Assembly: GCF_000003195.3 (NCBI RefSeq)
Contig: NC_012870.2
Coordinates: 5,014,501 to 5,078,500, forward strand
Reading direction: 5' to 3'
DNA: 64,000 bases
Source: Sorghum bicolor
Taxonomy: Eukaryota > Streptophyta > Magnoliopsida > Poales > Poaceae
Part shown: piece by piece, positions 10,743 to 22,274 of the stretch
Layout: every line of letters begins with the position of its first letter
Position numbering within the stretch: position 1 is the stretch's first letter
Position numbers and translations under genes: made by a program
Notes under the pieces: generated by a model
What the model saw: the letters and a program-made list of their open reading frames with translations, nothing else
Databases searched by the model: none
Told to the model about the DNA's origin: nothing

Positions 10743-10952
10743 TCTTGTTTATTTCACCTCAAAATTCAAGAAGATTTCAAGATTTTCGACACATGCATAG
10801 AGCATTAAATATATATTTAAATTTAATAATTAATTACATAGTTTAGCTATAATTTGTGAGTCAAATCTTTTGAATCTAGTTAATCGATAATAATTAATAG
10901 ATACAAACGAAAGTGCTATAGTAAAAAAAAATTGCTAACACTAAACAAGGCC
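10743..10952. mobile_element. Tourist-like MITE downstream of GST-C
   Basis: Left end CTTGTTTATTTCACC, right end CACTAAACAAGGCC; the interior has the AAATATATATTTAAATT and TTTTGAATCTAGTTAATC landmarks. The left GG is lost. Confidence 0.7.
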
Positions 10953-13843
10953 AAAGTGGCAAACATTCTGAATTTCATTCAGGTGCAGGATGAGGCTATG
11001 CAGATGCACCGATTGTACCACCTTTTGAGATCAAAATACTACTCAACGTCAGGACAAATGATTCATGATTTCATCACACGTAGAAAGAGCCATGGCGGCA
11101 CCTCTGAATCAGGGATAGTATCTCGCAAACCAATCTGAGAAACTATGACCACAATGCTTGTCCAAGTCCAGTGGACCTGTTCATCCAAACTTTAGAATAG
11201 TCTAGACCAGCAGTTAGACGCGGGGAGCACTAGAACCGCGATTACCGAGCACTCTTACAACGACTTGTTTAAACTCTCATCTCCCACAAAATTTGTACAA
11301 CACCATCTAGGAAGGAAATGAAAGAAAAAAAAGGCACAGGATTGTTTGATCAACGGCAGCAGCTAGGGCTGATGGATGGTTGATGATGATCTGACAGTCA
11401 TCACCGCAACAAACTGGTAGCAGCTCCAAAGGATGAATTCTTGCTGGAACGGCTCCCAGCAATTGGATGTCTTCAGTTTTCTGCAGGTTCACAAACAAAG
11501 AAGATTAAGAATCCGGCATAGATGTTAATGACCAATCTGTACTGTCTGACATATATGTCAATGACCAATCTGTACTGCAAACACTGAAAGGAGTCTCTCG
11601 CGTACTAACAACATGATGGATACTACTAACTACATATATGATGGATATCTAAAACAGTCCGTACTTAGCTACTACCTCCCTCACAAAGTTATGCAGCTCT
11701 ATATGTTTTCTTAGTCAAACTATGGCTATCAACATTTATGACTCTAAATAATTACATTATAATGCTGTGTTGTGTGCGGACAAACAGAGGGTGAAAGTTC
11801 TCTTCCATTTTCTAAAAAAAAAATAATGACGCTACTAAAAAAGTGTTCAAGCATGGATCTAATGATATTTATTGGATGTCATAAACATGTATAATTGTTT
11901 GTATTAAATTTGGTCGAACATTAGATAGTATGACTTGGTATTCTGCTAGAGTTGCATCCCTTTTGGGATGGAGGACTCATTTATGTGGAGGCATACATGC
12001 ACTTCAGATAGTTCTCATAGTCCTTAGAAAAAGAAGACGACAGAAGTTTGTTGATGTAGGAATCATGCCTGTTGCTTTGCATCTTTCTTTCTTTCTTTCT
12101 TTACATACCTGATAACTTTTAAGGTACTGCTCAAGATTCAAGAGTTGAATTTATCAGTGAAATATCATTAACTAAAATAATATTATAGCATAGATGAATC
12201 TTCTACCTATTTAATTCCAGAAAAATGTAATAATGCCATGTGATTCCAGCATACATAATTACATAGAGTCCTAACAGACTAGAAAGCTAAGGTCTCAGAT
12301 GGGGAAACTAGATAACAAACAAAATAGTAACTTCTGGTAGGTAGGAAGTATAACAAACAACAACAAACCCTCCAGATTGTGCTATGGGGCGTAGGTTTCC
12401 AACCAGGAAGTAATGTTACAGCATCTGATGGAAAGCTACGTTCAATCAATAAGGCTGGAAGTGTCCAGCTTAAGTTTGGAACTCTGGATAGCTCAGTGCA
12501 AGCAAAGCACCAGAAATGGTGGCATATCCAATCTCAAGAAATAAAGACTGAATCTTGACGACCACTACCTAATAATACAAAAAATTGACATATTTCGACA
12601 CCACAGAATATATAGAGATGAACAAGAAGGTTTGCATGGATAATGAAAAAACAAAGTTGATTCTTTATACATGCTGAGTGTAGTCTATAGGGGTTAGGGG
12701 GAAAATGGTACTAATGAACTGATATCACCAAGGCCACCAAATTACAATAAGCATTTTGTTGATGGCAAGACTCTTATAGTGATGTTTTGCTAGTAACGCT
12801 GCACTAAGTACATTTTTACCTTGTCATGGGACACATAGTACAAACTGTTCAAGATCATACAGAAGTACAGTTCAGTGCATACCATACAAGGGTCCTACTG
12901 CTTTAGCCATGTATTACCACCAAGTAAAAATCCTACTGATTCAATCATGTTGTTTAAGACTGAATCGAGTATGGCAGAGCTTCAGCTTACAGCGGCTCTA
13001 ATCTGGAGCCAACACCCAATCAAAGCCCTACTATGCACTTGGCGCAGTAGGCGGCCAAGCATGGCTTGCATGAACAGATCACCAAGTAGATTCATGGGAA
13101 GTAATAAGCTCAGTGGAACAACTTATGGTTTGTAACTCTATAATTAGGGTTTTAGCCGATTGCATTTGTTCTCAAATTCCTTGGCATCTAAGCTAAAGTT
13201 TGTACGAGCACTCAAAAAAATTATATCATATTTCAGCGTGCTTTAACTCAGGGTCCATATTATAAAACCAATGCAAGTAGAAGCGCATGTTCTATCACAA
13301 ACCTAAGATCTCAGATCACCTACATCAATTTTCCTTGTTACAATTACAATGAACTATGGTACAAATCAGATTAATGCATTGCTAGATTGGGTCCCAAGAA
13401 TTCATTTAGCCAGGTAAAAGAAATACTGTGATATGAACAGAAGCTCGCTTCATCTGTTGCGTTTTATGAATGCAAAGGTAGCGTTCAATCCCTTTTCAGC
13501 AATGCTACGTAGCTACAGCACACAGCAAAGCAATTTAATACAATAAATTGCAATGCATGCCAATCAGAAGCCATGTGATCATCCAAAATCCTCTCCAATG
13601 AGGAGCAAATGACACCTGTTAGACTAGATCATGCAAAGCCCTAGGTAAATGACGCCCTGACACCCGTCAAGTCAACTGGAACAGAACAAAGGCTGTTGGA
13701 CGTTATGGGCACGAGGCTACCTCGAGCGCCACGAAGAAGGTAAGGTAATCAAGCGGAAATGACAATCTGCGCATGGGCGACAAAGATAAAAAGTTTCCAG
13801 ATTCTAAGAGGTTGGTATCATCTTACCGTTGAAGAATGTGCGA
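10953..13843. other. Intergenic or TCP 3' region
   Basis: No protein gene is recognised. The part nearest 13843 is the 3' side of the TCP gene. A GTAAGA donor (minus strand, plus coordinates 13821-13826) begins 17 nt after its stop codon, and a minus-strand acceptor-like CTGCAG near 11483 precedes a C/T-rich stretch, so spliced 3' UTR exons may extend here. A short direct repeat of ATGACCAATCTGTACTG occurs at about 11528 and 11561, and TTTC repeats lie at 12083-12100. Confidence 0.4.
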
Positions 13844-15013
13844 TCAGTTCTTGCTCTTCTCCTTCATGCCGGAGTGCCGGAGCCCGTCCCACAGCTGTAA
13901 CGCCGCGGATGCCGTAAGCTGGTTCTCGGATGCGGGATGCGCCGCCGCCGCAGCATGAGCGTGACCAAACAAGATCGGGCCATCCAGCCTCTGGAGGTGC
14001 TGGTGATTATGGCCTGAGAAGTTGGACTGCGAATTGGACTGAAGGGTCCCCCTATTGGCACCCAAGAAACCCGAGGACATGGAAAAATTGAGGCTGTAGT
14101 CCCCGGCGGCAGGCGAGGACGCCGCCAAGGTGTCCTGACCGAGCGAGAAGTGAGGCATCTCGATGGGGCTGGTGAAGTTGAAGGGCTGCGCCGGCACCAG
14201 GCCGAACGGAGGCGCATTGCCATACTTGGCGGCGGCGGGGGCAGAAAAGGTGTGCGTCGACAGCCCGTGCGCACCTTTCCCGTGGTTTGCAATGCCGACG
14301 CAGTCAGCGGCGGCGGCCGCGGAGACGTTGGGCTGCTGGTGCCAGGACTGCTTGTGCTCGGCGGCGGTAATGGAGCCGGCCGACGCCACCCCGGTGAGCA
14401 GCTCGGTGAAGGACGCCGCCTGCGCCGAAGTGCTGGCCACGGTGACCTCCCGGTCCCGCGCGGCGGCGCCGGCCCCGCGGCCGTCGGAGCGCGAGAGCGA
14501 GAGCTCGGAGCCCTTGCTCGTCTCCGACGTGCTGCTGCCCGCGGACTTGCTCCCCTGCTGCTGCTTGTCCTTGCCGCCGGCATCCGCGTCGCCGGGCGCA
14601 GGGAGAGCAGCGAAGGCGGCCGGGTCGAGCTCTGGGAGCTTCTCGATGGCGGAGGAGGCGGCGTTAATGAGCCATTCGATGGCCTTGCTGGGCTGGTCGA
14701 AGCCGAGGCGGTCCTGCAGGTCGTAGAACTGGATGGCGGTGGGCACCGACAGGCGCACGCGGCGGTCGCGGATGCCCTTGGCCGTGTACACCTTGCTGTG
14801 CCGGTCCTTGCCGCCGCTGGCCCGCACGCGGTAGATCCGGGAGCCCGCCCCCGGCGCCTGCGGCGGCGGGAGCATCGGCGGCTGGCCCCACGCCGCATCC
14901 GCCTCGCTGCCCCTCACGGCGCCGCCGCGGCCGCGCTTGGCACCCTGCTGGGAGCGGCCCGCGGGCGCCGCGCCCTCGCCCGCTGCTCCGTCGCCCACGG
15001 CTGATGCCTCCAT
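13844..15013 (-). CDS. CIN-type (class II) TCP transcription factor
   Basis: A 389-residue single coding exon. The TCP domain spans about residues 68-127: a basic region with [20 protein letters not shown], helix I with [15 protein letters not shown], helix II with [18 protein letters not shown]. This is the class II, CIN-like version, closest in style to the TCP2/TCP24/PCF group. It binds GGNCCC-type sites in the nucleus and in plants restrains cell proliferation in leaf margins. Downstream are a Ser/Arg-rich stretch, the conserved SFTELLTGV motif and Gln/Asn/Ala-rich tails. A miR319 target site lies at codons about 320-327. The start at 15013 is the first in-frame ATG of the open frame. The coding GC content is very high near the 5' end. 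The exact orthologue name cannot be fixed without a tree. Confidence 0.93.
   Translation of the reverse strand: MEASAVGDGAAGEGAAPAGRSQQGAKRGRGGAVRGSEADAAWGQPPMLPPPQAPGAGSRIYRVRASGGKDRHSKVYTAKGIRDRRVRLSVPTAIQFYDLQDRLGFDQPSKAIEWLINAASSAIEKLPELDPAAFAALPAPGDADAGGKDKQQQGSKSAGSSTSETSKGSELSLSRSDGRGAGAAARDREVTVASTSAQAASFTELLTGVASAGSITAAEHKQSWHQQPNVSAAAAADCVGIANHGKGAHGLSTHTFSAPAAAKYGNAPPFGLVPAQPFNFTSPIEMPHFSLGQDTLAASSPAAGDYSLNFSMSSGFLGANRGTLQSNSQSNFSGHNHQHLQRLDGPILFGHAHAAAAAHPASENQLTASAALQLWDGLRHSGMKEKSKN
14034..14053 (-). promoter_or_regulatory. miR319 target site in the TCP mRNA
   Basis: The plus strand reads TTGGACTGAAGGGTCCCCCT, so the mRNA carries its complement. The first 14 bases equal the 5' end of monocot miR319 (TTGGACTGAAGGGTGCTCCC, from memory), covering the seed and the cleavage position. 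The remaining differences are positions 15 and 20, and a G:U pair at 17. The encoded peptide GTLQSNS sits where miR319-targeted TCPs carry their site. Transcript cleavage is therefore expected. Confidence 0.85.
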
Positions 15014-15991
15014 CCCCTGCTACCACCGCCGGCGCAAGCGCAGGCGCTGCTCATACGCTGGCTGGCTGCTGCTGGCACGGCGGGCGAGAGCCGTGACCGT
15101 GACGAGGAATGCGGCGCTTTTATGGGGGAGCTGGGAGCTCGCTCCAGGCGCGTGGGCTGGCGCCTGGCGGTTTTCGGCTAGCTGTAGCTGCTGGAATGCG
15201 GCAACGGCTGGTGCTCCCCGGCGTGCTGGTGGTCGTGGTCGTTCGTCGGCCCGGCTGCCGTGCTGTGCTGCTCGAGCGCTGCGAACGGTCTTATCCCTAG
15301 GCTGCCCTGCCACGCCTGCCTACTCGCCCGTGCTCGGTGCTCCTACTACTCTAGTGCCACCTTCCCCCCCCCCCCCCCCCCCCCTCGGTGTCCGTTTTTT
15401 CTCCGGCTCCCGCCGCCCGCGGTGGCACACTGGACGGCGTGGACGCTCGCTGCCTCCGTCCGTCTCTCTCCTCACGCGCGGGGCGGCGCTGCGGGGCGGC
15501 AGAAGCTGTGCTTGCTGGTGCTGCTGCGGCTGCGGGCAGAGGCAGACGGTAGCGGGAGACAGCGGCGGCGGCAGGCTTTAGGGGGGCCGGCCGGCCCGGT
15601 GTCAGATCTGCCGTCTGCGGCACTGCCCTGCCCTGCCTTGCCCTACCATGCCCGCACTGGTCACCGAGGCGTGAACGCGTCGGGTGGGTGTGGGGTCTTG
15701 CCTTTCGCGCACTGCGCAGTACTACTGCGGACTGGGGAGTGATGCCGCGGCCGTACGGCGCCGAGTGCCGTGCCGTGCGTAACGGATAGCGTTTCTACCA
15801 CTTGCCTTTTCTGCCCTCGGCGCTCGCGGCCGATCGAGGCGGCAAATCTCCGCTCCGCCTCCGCGCGAGCCGACCCCGACGGCGCCGTGCCATGTCGACT
15901 GGTTCACACTTCACGGTTCGCTGAGCCCGTACTGTGGTCAATGATCAAAGAACCGTGGTCCTTTTGGACGGAAAAAAAGGCACCGAGGACC
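15014..15991. other. TCP 5' region with a poly-C tract
   Basis: GC-rich promoter or leader of the TCP gene. A run of 21 C (15364-15384) lies about 350 bp before the ATG. No TATA box stands out, and no other gene is recognised. Confidence 0.5.
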
Positions 15992-16150
15992 TAGACTAAC
16001 TAGGTTTAAAAGATTCATCTCGTGATTTAAAGACAAATTGTGTAATTAGTTTTTATTTTTTATATATTTAATACTCAATGCAAATGCCACAAGATTCGAT
16101 GTGACAGGAAATTTAAAAAAAAATGTTTTTGGGGTGAACTCAACAAGGCC
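15992..16150. mobile_element. Truncated Tourist-like MITE
   Basis: Starts inside the family consensus (GACTAACTAGGTTTAAAAGATTC) and ends GAACTCAACAAGGCC. The left 70-80 bp are missing. Confidence 0.75.
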
Positions 16151-16455
16151 CTAGTGTGAATGTCTACAGGTCATTTAACCATGCTAGGGTTCCTATGGAC
16201 GAATGGGAGTATGTAATGTAGTGTGGTGTGGTGTCACGAGTACCGTTTCGAGTTTCCTGGCCATCTCATGGGACAAGTTGAGCTAGATGCAAAAATAATA
16301 GCTGAATGGTTAACAGCTACCAGTTCTTCGTAAAAAAAAACAGCTAGTAAGATTTGGCCTTGCCAGGTAGTACATGTAGAATGACATGCATTGTTTCGTG
16401 CAAAACAAATCGATACAAGGAGAAGCGTTTTCTTTTTACTTTGCGCATGCACAAT

Positions 16456-16683
16456 GCCTCTTTAGTTCCAATTTTTCTAAAAAAATCTTTTCAAGATTTT
16501 CCGTCACATCGAATCTTTTGAACATACGCATAAAGCATTAAATATAAATAAAAAACCTAATTACACAGTTTATCTATAATTTACGAGATAAATCTTTTGA
16601 GTTTAGTTAGTCCATGACTAGACAATAATTATCAAATAAAAACGAAAGTGCTACAGTAACCAACCTTTTTCACCAACCAAGGC
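16456..16683. mobile_element. Tourist-like MITE
   Basis: Left end GCCTCTTTAGTTCC, right end CCAACCAAGGC; the interior has CCGTCACATCGAATC and GAGTTTAGTTAGTCCATG. Terminal bases have drifted. Confidence 0.75.
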
Positions 16684-16733
16684 TACAGTAGATGGAGTCA
16701 AGTTTGCAGACTCGGGCTGTATGTAGAGATGTG

Positions 16734-16976
16734 GGCCTTGTTTAGTTCACCCCGAAAAGCAAAAAAAGTTCAAGATTCTCTATCTCATCGAATTTTGCGG
16801 CACATGCATAAAGCATTAAATATAGACAAAAATAAAAACTAATTACACAGTTTGACTGTAAATCGAGAGACGAATCTTTTGACCCTAGTTAGTCTATGAT
16901 TGAATAATATTTGCCACAAACAAATGAAAGTGCTACAGTATCGAAATCCAAAATATTTTCACATCTAAACAAGGTC
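16734..16976. mobile_element. Tourist-like MITE
   Basis: Starts GGCCTTGTTTAGTTCACCCC and ends CATCTAAACAAGGTC. The interior matches the family (TAAATATAGACAAAAATAAAAAC). Only 15 bp separate it from the next MITE. Confidence 0.85.
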
Positions 16977-16991
16977 GTGCTTAAGTTTTAG

Positions 16992-17234
16992 GGCTTGTTT
17001 AGATCCAAAAACTTTTTGGATTTTGACACTGTAGCATTTTCGTTTTTATTTGACAAACATTGTCCAATCATGGAGTAACTAGGCTTAAAAGATTCATGTC
17101 GCAATTTACTTGACAAACTGTGTAATTAGTTTTTATTTTTATTTATATTTAATACTTCATGCATGTGCCGCAAGATTCGATGTGATGGGAAATCTTGTAA
17201 AGTTTTGGATTTTTGGGTGCATCTAAACAAGGCC
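16992..17234. mobile_element. Tourist-like MITE, opposite orientation
   Basis: Starts GGCTTGTTTAGATCC and ends GCATCTAAACAAGGCC. The interior reads in the opposite direction to its neighbour (TAACTAGGCTTAAAAGATTC before GTAATTAGTTTTTATTTT). Confidence 0.85.
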
Positions 17235-17914
17235 TTATCTTGTTGGATGCTTTGCCAGATAGTGTGACCTGTACGTGCTGCAACAACTGTCAAGATATGC
17301 CACACGTCTAATTCGTTTTGTCGTCACTTGACTAAGAAGATGTGCGTAGTATAGAGACGTGATTGGATTTTCTTCCACTATCAACGTGCATGGAGGCATG
17401 CTTGGGTGTATAGAGACAGTAAATGAAATGGATACATGGAGGCATGCTTGGGTCGATAGCAAGATGAGATGCATTGCATCATGTTCAATAGCCATCAAGT
17501 TCGCACGACATATGGAGAGGCAGAAGCCTGTACATTTTCTACATGAATTAATTCATGGTGTGGAAGAGTCGTCAGGTCTTAGTATCACACAGGAGCAATT
17601 GTTGCTTGGCGATGAGGGAGGTGGGGGGGGGGGGGGGGGGGGCAGTGCTACATAAGAATAGATGGGATGCATATAGATGAGGTTACATGTTTTTTGTTTT
17701 GCGCATGCATAGTAGGTGGAGTCAAGATTGTAGCCTCGGGTTACATGTAGAGGTTTACATTTTATCTCATTGGATGCATTGCCACCTAGTGTGTGACCTA
17801 TATGCACGTCGACACAACTGTCAAGACACTAGACACTAGGTGGCAATGCATCTCTCTCTCCTATCTTTTTAGAGAAGTTGTTTTATCACATGTTTTTTTA
17901 AAAATAATTTTTGA
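17235..17914. other. Intergenic with a poly-G tract
   Basis: No gene recognised. A run of 20 G lies at 17623-17642. The segment ACTGTCAAGAYA near a CACCTAGTGTGTGACCT-like block occurs twice (17255-17300 and 17780-17830), suggesting an old local duplication. Confidence 0.45.
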
Positions 17915-18029
17915 TTCACTCGTTTGGTTGATAAGTCATGGCAGAAAAAACCGTTGGCTGATTTATTGTGTGAGAGAAAAACACTGTTGAATAGCTGTCA
18001 AATTTGACTGATAAGCCCAAACAAACAAG
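17915..18029. mobile_element. Small MITE-like inverted repeat
   Basis: CACTCGTTTGGTTGATAAGTC near the left and CTGATAAGCCCAAACAAAC at the right are imperfect inverted ends around an AT-rich centre. It resembles 22794-22877 in its ends. Boundaries are approximate. Confidence 0.5.
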
Positions 18030-18318
18030 GCCGCCAAGAAAACTGATCACTAGTGTAACCGAGTTGTAAAACATCTTCATAGTGAATAGAAGTCGATTTA
18101 AACAAAAAAAATTGTATACCTTGTGGCAATGCACTAGGGAACACAACGTGGCTTCGCTCGTACCTGTGGATAGGACAGCTAAAAATAAACTTGAAGAGAG
18201 ACGCAACGCAAATGCTTAGCAACGTAGCAAGGATATAAGCTACCACGTACTGTGATCAGTGGTAGCACACTCGGAAATTTGGTTAGAGTGGCAAACCCTG
18301 AGCCTCATTTTCACACTC

Positions 18319-18561
18319 GGCCTTGTTTAGTTCACTCCAAAAACCAAAATCTTTTCAAGATTTTTCGTCACATCGAATCTTACGTCACATACATAAAATA
18401 TTAAATATAGACGAAAATAAAAACTAATTGCACAGTTTACCTGTGAATCACGAGATGAATCTTTTAAAACTAGTAAAACTATGATTAAATAATGTTTGTC
18501 AAATAAAAACAAAAGTGTTAATTTCTAAAAAAACTTTTTAGTTTTTGGAACTAAACAAGCC
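18319..18561. mobile_element. Tourist-like MITE
   Basis: Starts GGCCTTGTTTAGTTCACTCC and ends GGAACTAAACAAGCC, with family landmarks inside. No clear three-base target duplication remains. Confidence 0.85.
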
Positions 18562-18735
18562 GGAAATGGCAGGCCCTCTCGCACCTGCTGTGTTGCTCAA
18601 TAAATACCACATCTGGTACTGCACAGCGCAACGGCTTTGCCCTTTCGGTTCTACTTCCAGTGCATCCTTAACGGCGTTGGTTGGCGCCGACGCGAGGTCC
18701 CAATTCTCACCGCACCGCTGGGCGCAGGGCGCTGG

Positions 18736-19578
18736 TAAAGATGGCAACGGGCAGAAAAAACCCGCGTATCCGCGGGCACCCGACCCGGCGGACGCGAATA
18801 CAGGCATGAATCTGTGCCCGCAGGCACGGGTGTGGATAGAGAGTTGTGCCCAACGGGCAAAGCTACAAGGGTAAGAAAATAGTCTGCCCGCATCCGCAAA
18901 CCTGCTAACCCGTACTGGAACATGGGTCCATTATATAATGAGGTATATATTCTTCATATCCTAGAGTTTCATTTCATCCCAACTTCCCAATCCCACCAGT
19001 CAAGCAGGCCACCGTCACCCACATGACCCCCTCCACTTGTTCATGCCTCTCCTGCTTCCTTTCCCCACTTGGTCACGCCTTCCCCAGGCCATGGCCCCTG
19101 CTCCTCCAGCCGGAGGCACCCATACATCCCTGCCTCTCCAATCTCCACTCGGTCGAGCGCCGCTCCTGCTGCTCAGCTTGCAGCGACCGGAGGCACCCAC
19201 ACGACCTCGCCTCCCCACTCGGCGCGCATGGCATCTGCTCCACTCACGGCGGCGGCGGCGGCGCGCCTCATCACTCGCGTCAAGTCCCCCGTTGCTGTCG
19301 GCTTACAGCGAGAAGGAGTGGGTCGGAGCTGCTCTACGCCGCGTCGCTTCAGGCCGGCGCGCACGCGCTCATCTTGGAGCTGCCCAGCTGCCGTCCTCCT
19401 TCAGATCTGGCGGGCACATGGGCATGCCCGCGGGCAAGGCATACCCGCGGATAGCGGGCGTGGGCATAGGATGGCGCCCGTGACGGGTGGCGGGCGCGGG
19501 CACGGGCACAAAATTTTATTCGCGGGCGCGGACGTGCGAGACTAGTATCCGCGGACATTTTGCCCGTTGCCATTTTTA
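18736..19578. mobile_element. Non-autonomous hAT-like element with 8-bp target duplication
   Basis: The ends TAAAGATGGCAACGGGCAGA and (minus strand) TAAAAATGGCAACGGGCAAA are inverted repeats, and the left fits YARNG. GGCGCTGG flanks both sides (18728-18735 and 19579-19586). The 843 bp interior is GC-rich, with repeated CGCGGGCACCCG-type motifs near both ends and no transposase. Open frames inside show no recognisable domain. Confidence 0.85.
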
Positions 19579-19600
19579 GGCGCTGGTGGGTTGGCATTTG

Positions 19601-19839
19601 GGCCTTGTTTAGTTCCGAAAAGATTTCGGATTTTGGTATTGTAGCATTTTCGTTTGTTTGTGACAAATATTATTCAATTATGGACTAACTAGGATTAAAA
19701 GATTCGTCTAGCGATTTCCAGCTAAACTGTGTAATTAGTTTTTGCTTTCGTCTATATTTAATGTTTTATGTATGTGCCGCAAGATTCGATGTGATGAAGA
19801 ATCTTGAAAATTTTTTTGTTTTTTGAACTAAATAAGGCC
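19601..19839. mobile_element. Tourist-like MITE
   Basis: Starts GGCCTTGTTTAGTTCCG and ends TTGAACTAAATAAGGCC. It lies 22 bp after the preceding hAT-like element. Confidence 0.85.
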
Positions 19840-20163
19840 TCGGCAATGTCACCCGACGACGGCATCGGCGTCGGCGTCGGCGTCGGCTAGCTGCGTGCGT
19901 GCTGACATGTGCTATGCGTCTCTCAGAGCGCGCGCCTGCGGCCTGCGCCGGCCGGGGAGAAAGGATGACGGCGGCAGCCACGAGATCGTCTGTTCCATGC
20001 TGCAGGCTGCGGCTGCTGCTGCACATGTCGATTCAGACGTGCAGAAGCCCTGTCCCCTGCACGGCATTGATGTTACAGTCATCTCCATGCCTGTAGGCTG
20101 CCGCAAGTGCTCAACCGGCGTCCGTCCGGGAATCCATCTCCTCCATCGTTGAACTTTTACCCA
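19840..20163. other. GC-rich intergenic segment
   Basis: Contains a GGCGTC microsatellite near 19868-19886 and an open frame rich in Cys and Arg without a recognisable domain. No gene is called. Confidence 0.4.
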
Positions 20164-20373
20164 CCAATTTTCGGAACGATAGCACTTTCATTTTTATTTG
20201 ATAACTATTATCTAATCATAAAGTAACTAAGTTTAAAAGATTCTTCTCATGATTTACAGGTAAATTGTACAATTAGTTTTTATTTTCGTCTACATTTAGT
20301 GTTTCATGCATGTACCGCAAAATTCAATGTGACAGAGAATCTTAAAAAGTTTTTGGTTTTTGGGTGCTTGTTT
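20164..20373. mobile_element. Tourist-like MITE, left end lost
   Basis: The interior has CACTTTCATTTTTATTTGATAAC and TTCGTCTACATTTAGTG. The right end runs directly into the next MITE at 20376. Confidence 0.7.
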
Positions 20374-20375
20374 AG

Positions 20376-20720
20376 GGCCTGTTTTAGATTGGCAACGAAA
20401 AATTTTTGGGTGTCACATCGAATGTATCGGAAGGATGTCGGGAGGGGTTTTTAGAAACTAATAAAAAAATAAATCACATAGCTCGTCAGGAAACTGCAAG
20501 ACAAATTTATTAAGCATAATTAATCTGTCATTAGCATATGTGGGTTACTGTAGCACTTAAGGCTAATTATGGAGTAACTAGGCTTAAAAGATTCGTCTCG
20601 CGATTCTCAACTAAACTGTGTAATTAGTTTATTTTTTATCTATATTTAATGTTCCATGCATGTGTCCAAAGATTCGATGGGATGGATGAAAAATTTTTGG
20701 GTGGGGAACTAAACAGGGCC
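20376..20720. mobile_element. Tourist-like MITE, 345-bp family
   Basis: Starts GGCCTGTTTTAGATTGG and ends GGAACTAAACAGGGCC. It shares AATTTTTGGGTGTCACATCG and AAACTAATAAAAAAATAAAT with 4598-4939 and 22275-22620. Confidence 0.88.
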
Positions 20721-20932
20721 TAGTTCCGATAGCACTTTCGTTTTTATTTGATAAACATTATCCAATCATGGACTAACTAGTCTTAAAATATTCATCTCGC
20801 GATTTACAGATAAACTGTGTAATTAGTTTTTATTTTCGTCTACATTTAGTGTCTCATACATGTGCGGTAAAATTCGATATGACGAGAAATCTTGAAAAGT
20901 TTTTATTTTTTTTAGGTGAACTAAACAAAGCC
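20721..20932. mobile_element. Tourist-like MITE abutting the previous one
   Basis: TAGTTCCGATAGCACTTTCG starts directly at the end of the previous MITE; the right end is GTGAACTAAACAAAGCC. The left GGCC may be shared with, or replaced by, the neighbour. Confidence 0.75.
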
Positions 20933-21124
20933 TCAGTACTGCTAGTGGTCACGTACAGTAATCTATATGGAGAAATTGGCAGCATCAAAGAGTTCGTTTT
21001 GAGTCGAAGATTGTTTATTGTGAAGAGCATAAAGTTTTGGTAAAGTAAAATGTGCTCTTAATAGCACATGTCCTCATCATGTGGACTACTTGTTTTAAGA
21101 TTCGTGCTCAACAGGCGATAGACA

Positions 21125-21679
21125 TACGGCTGGATATCAAACCAGCTCGGGTCGTTAGTGGCTCGGCTCGTTATAGCTCGACTCGTTATGGCTTGGCTCG
21201 TTATACAAATGAGGTAGAAAGCTGGCTCGGCTCAGTTTGTTAGTGAGCTCGAGCAGCTCGTTTGGCTCGCGAGCCAAATCGTAAAAACACAGAACAAAGA
21301 AACTATATATTTATAAAAACAATTGAACAACAAATACATCACATACATATTTAAAATGAACTAAACAAAATACTTATAGCTTTAACAATTCAAAAAAACT
21401 AGAGTTTTGTCCAACTAGCCCACTACAATCATGACCGTAACTACATGATAGTTATACTCATATAGTTTAAGCATCATCCATTGATGAATAAAGTTAGGCA
21501 TGTAGCCGAGCCAATTTTAGTTGTTAGCATGATAATTGACTGGTTTGTTATAACTCGCGAGTAATTCACGAGCTGACTTAAACTGGCTCGTTATAAAATG
21601 AGCTGACTTATTATAAAACAAGTAGAGCTCAAGGCGAGCTATTAACGACCGAGTTACAAATTTTTTTTATCCAAATTTA
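21125..21679. mobile_element. hAT-like element of the GGCTCG-rich family
   Basis: GATAGACA flanks both ends (21117-21124 and 21680-21687). The ends TACGGCTGGATA and (minus strand) TAAATTTGGATA are related. Subterminal arms are packed with GGCTCGTTA/TAACGAGC repeats around an AT-rich centre. The same family occurs at 29279-43157. No transposase is present. Confidence 0.85.
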
Positions 21680-21886
21680 GATAGACAGACCCTCAGAGGC
21701 AAAGAAACTGCCTTCCAAAGTTTCCAGGTTTTTTGGTCGAAAAAAGGAAAACGAAAAAAGGTCCATAGGGCCGGCTGTCAGCTGCTCCCGTGGGCGGCCA
21801 TCCGCCTGCGGCGCGGCATGCAGGTGGAGGTGGCGCCACCTTTCCTTGTGAAAAGGACCATACCTCGAATGTGCCGAGAAACTTTG

Positions 21887-22121
21887 GGCCATGTTTAGTT
21901 GCCAAAAGTTTTCGTTACTGTAGCAATTTCGTTTATTTATGACAAATATTATCTAATTATGGATTAACTAGAATTAAAAAATTCGTCTCGTAATTTACAG
22001 TTAAACTATGTAATTAGTTTTTGTTTTCGTCTATATTTAATGTTTCATACATGTGCCACAAGCTTCGATATGACGAAGAATCTTGAAAATTTTTTGGTTT
22101 TTAGGTGAACTAAACAAGGCC
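21887..22121. mobile_element. Tourist-like MITE
   Basis: Starts GGCCATGTTTAGTTGCC and ends GTGAACTAAACAAGGCC, with family landmarks inside. Confidence 0.85.
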
Positions 22122-22274
22122 TTGGTCGCAGTCGCAGGCCTGGCACTGTTTGGATGCAAGCCTCGCATGCATGCAACATGCAAGAGGCACGGCTACCGCG
22201 CCTGCGCCAGCAAGCATCCCAGCCCAAAGTTCGGTAGATCTGCACGGCTACACAGTTTCACCAATTTTGCATTA

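Noticed and set aside
19023..19545. Overlapping open frames of 140-160 codons inside the GC-rich hAT-like element
   Set aside because: Three frames are open at once, no domain is visible, and the transposon ends explain the segment.
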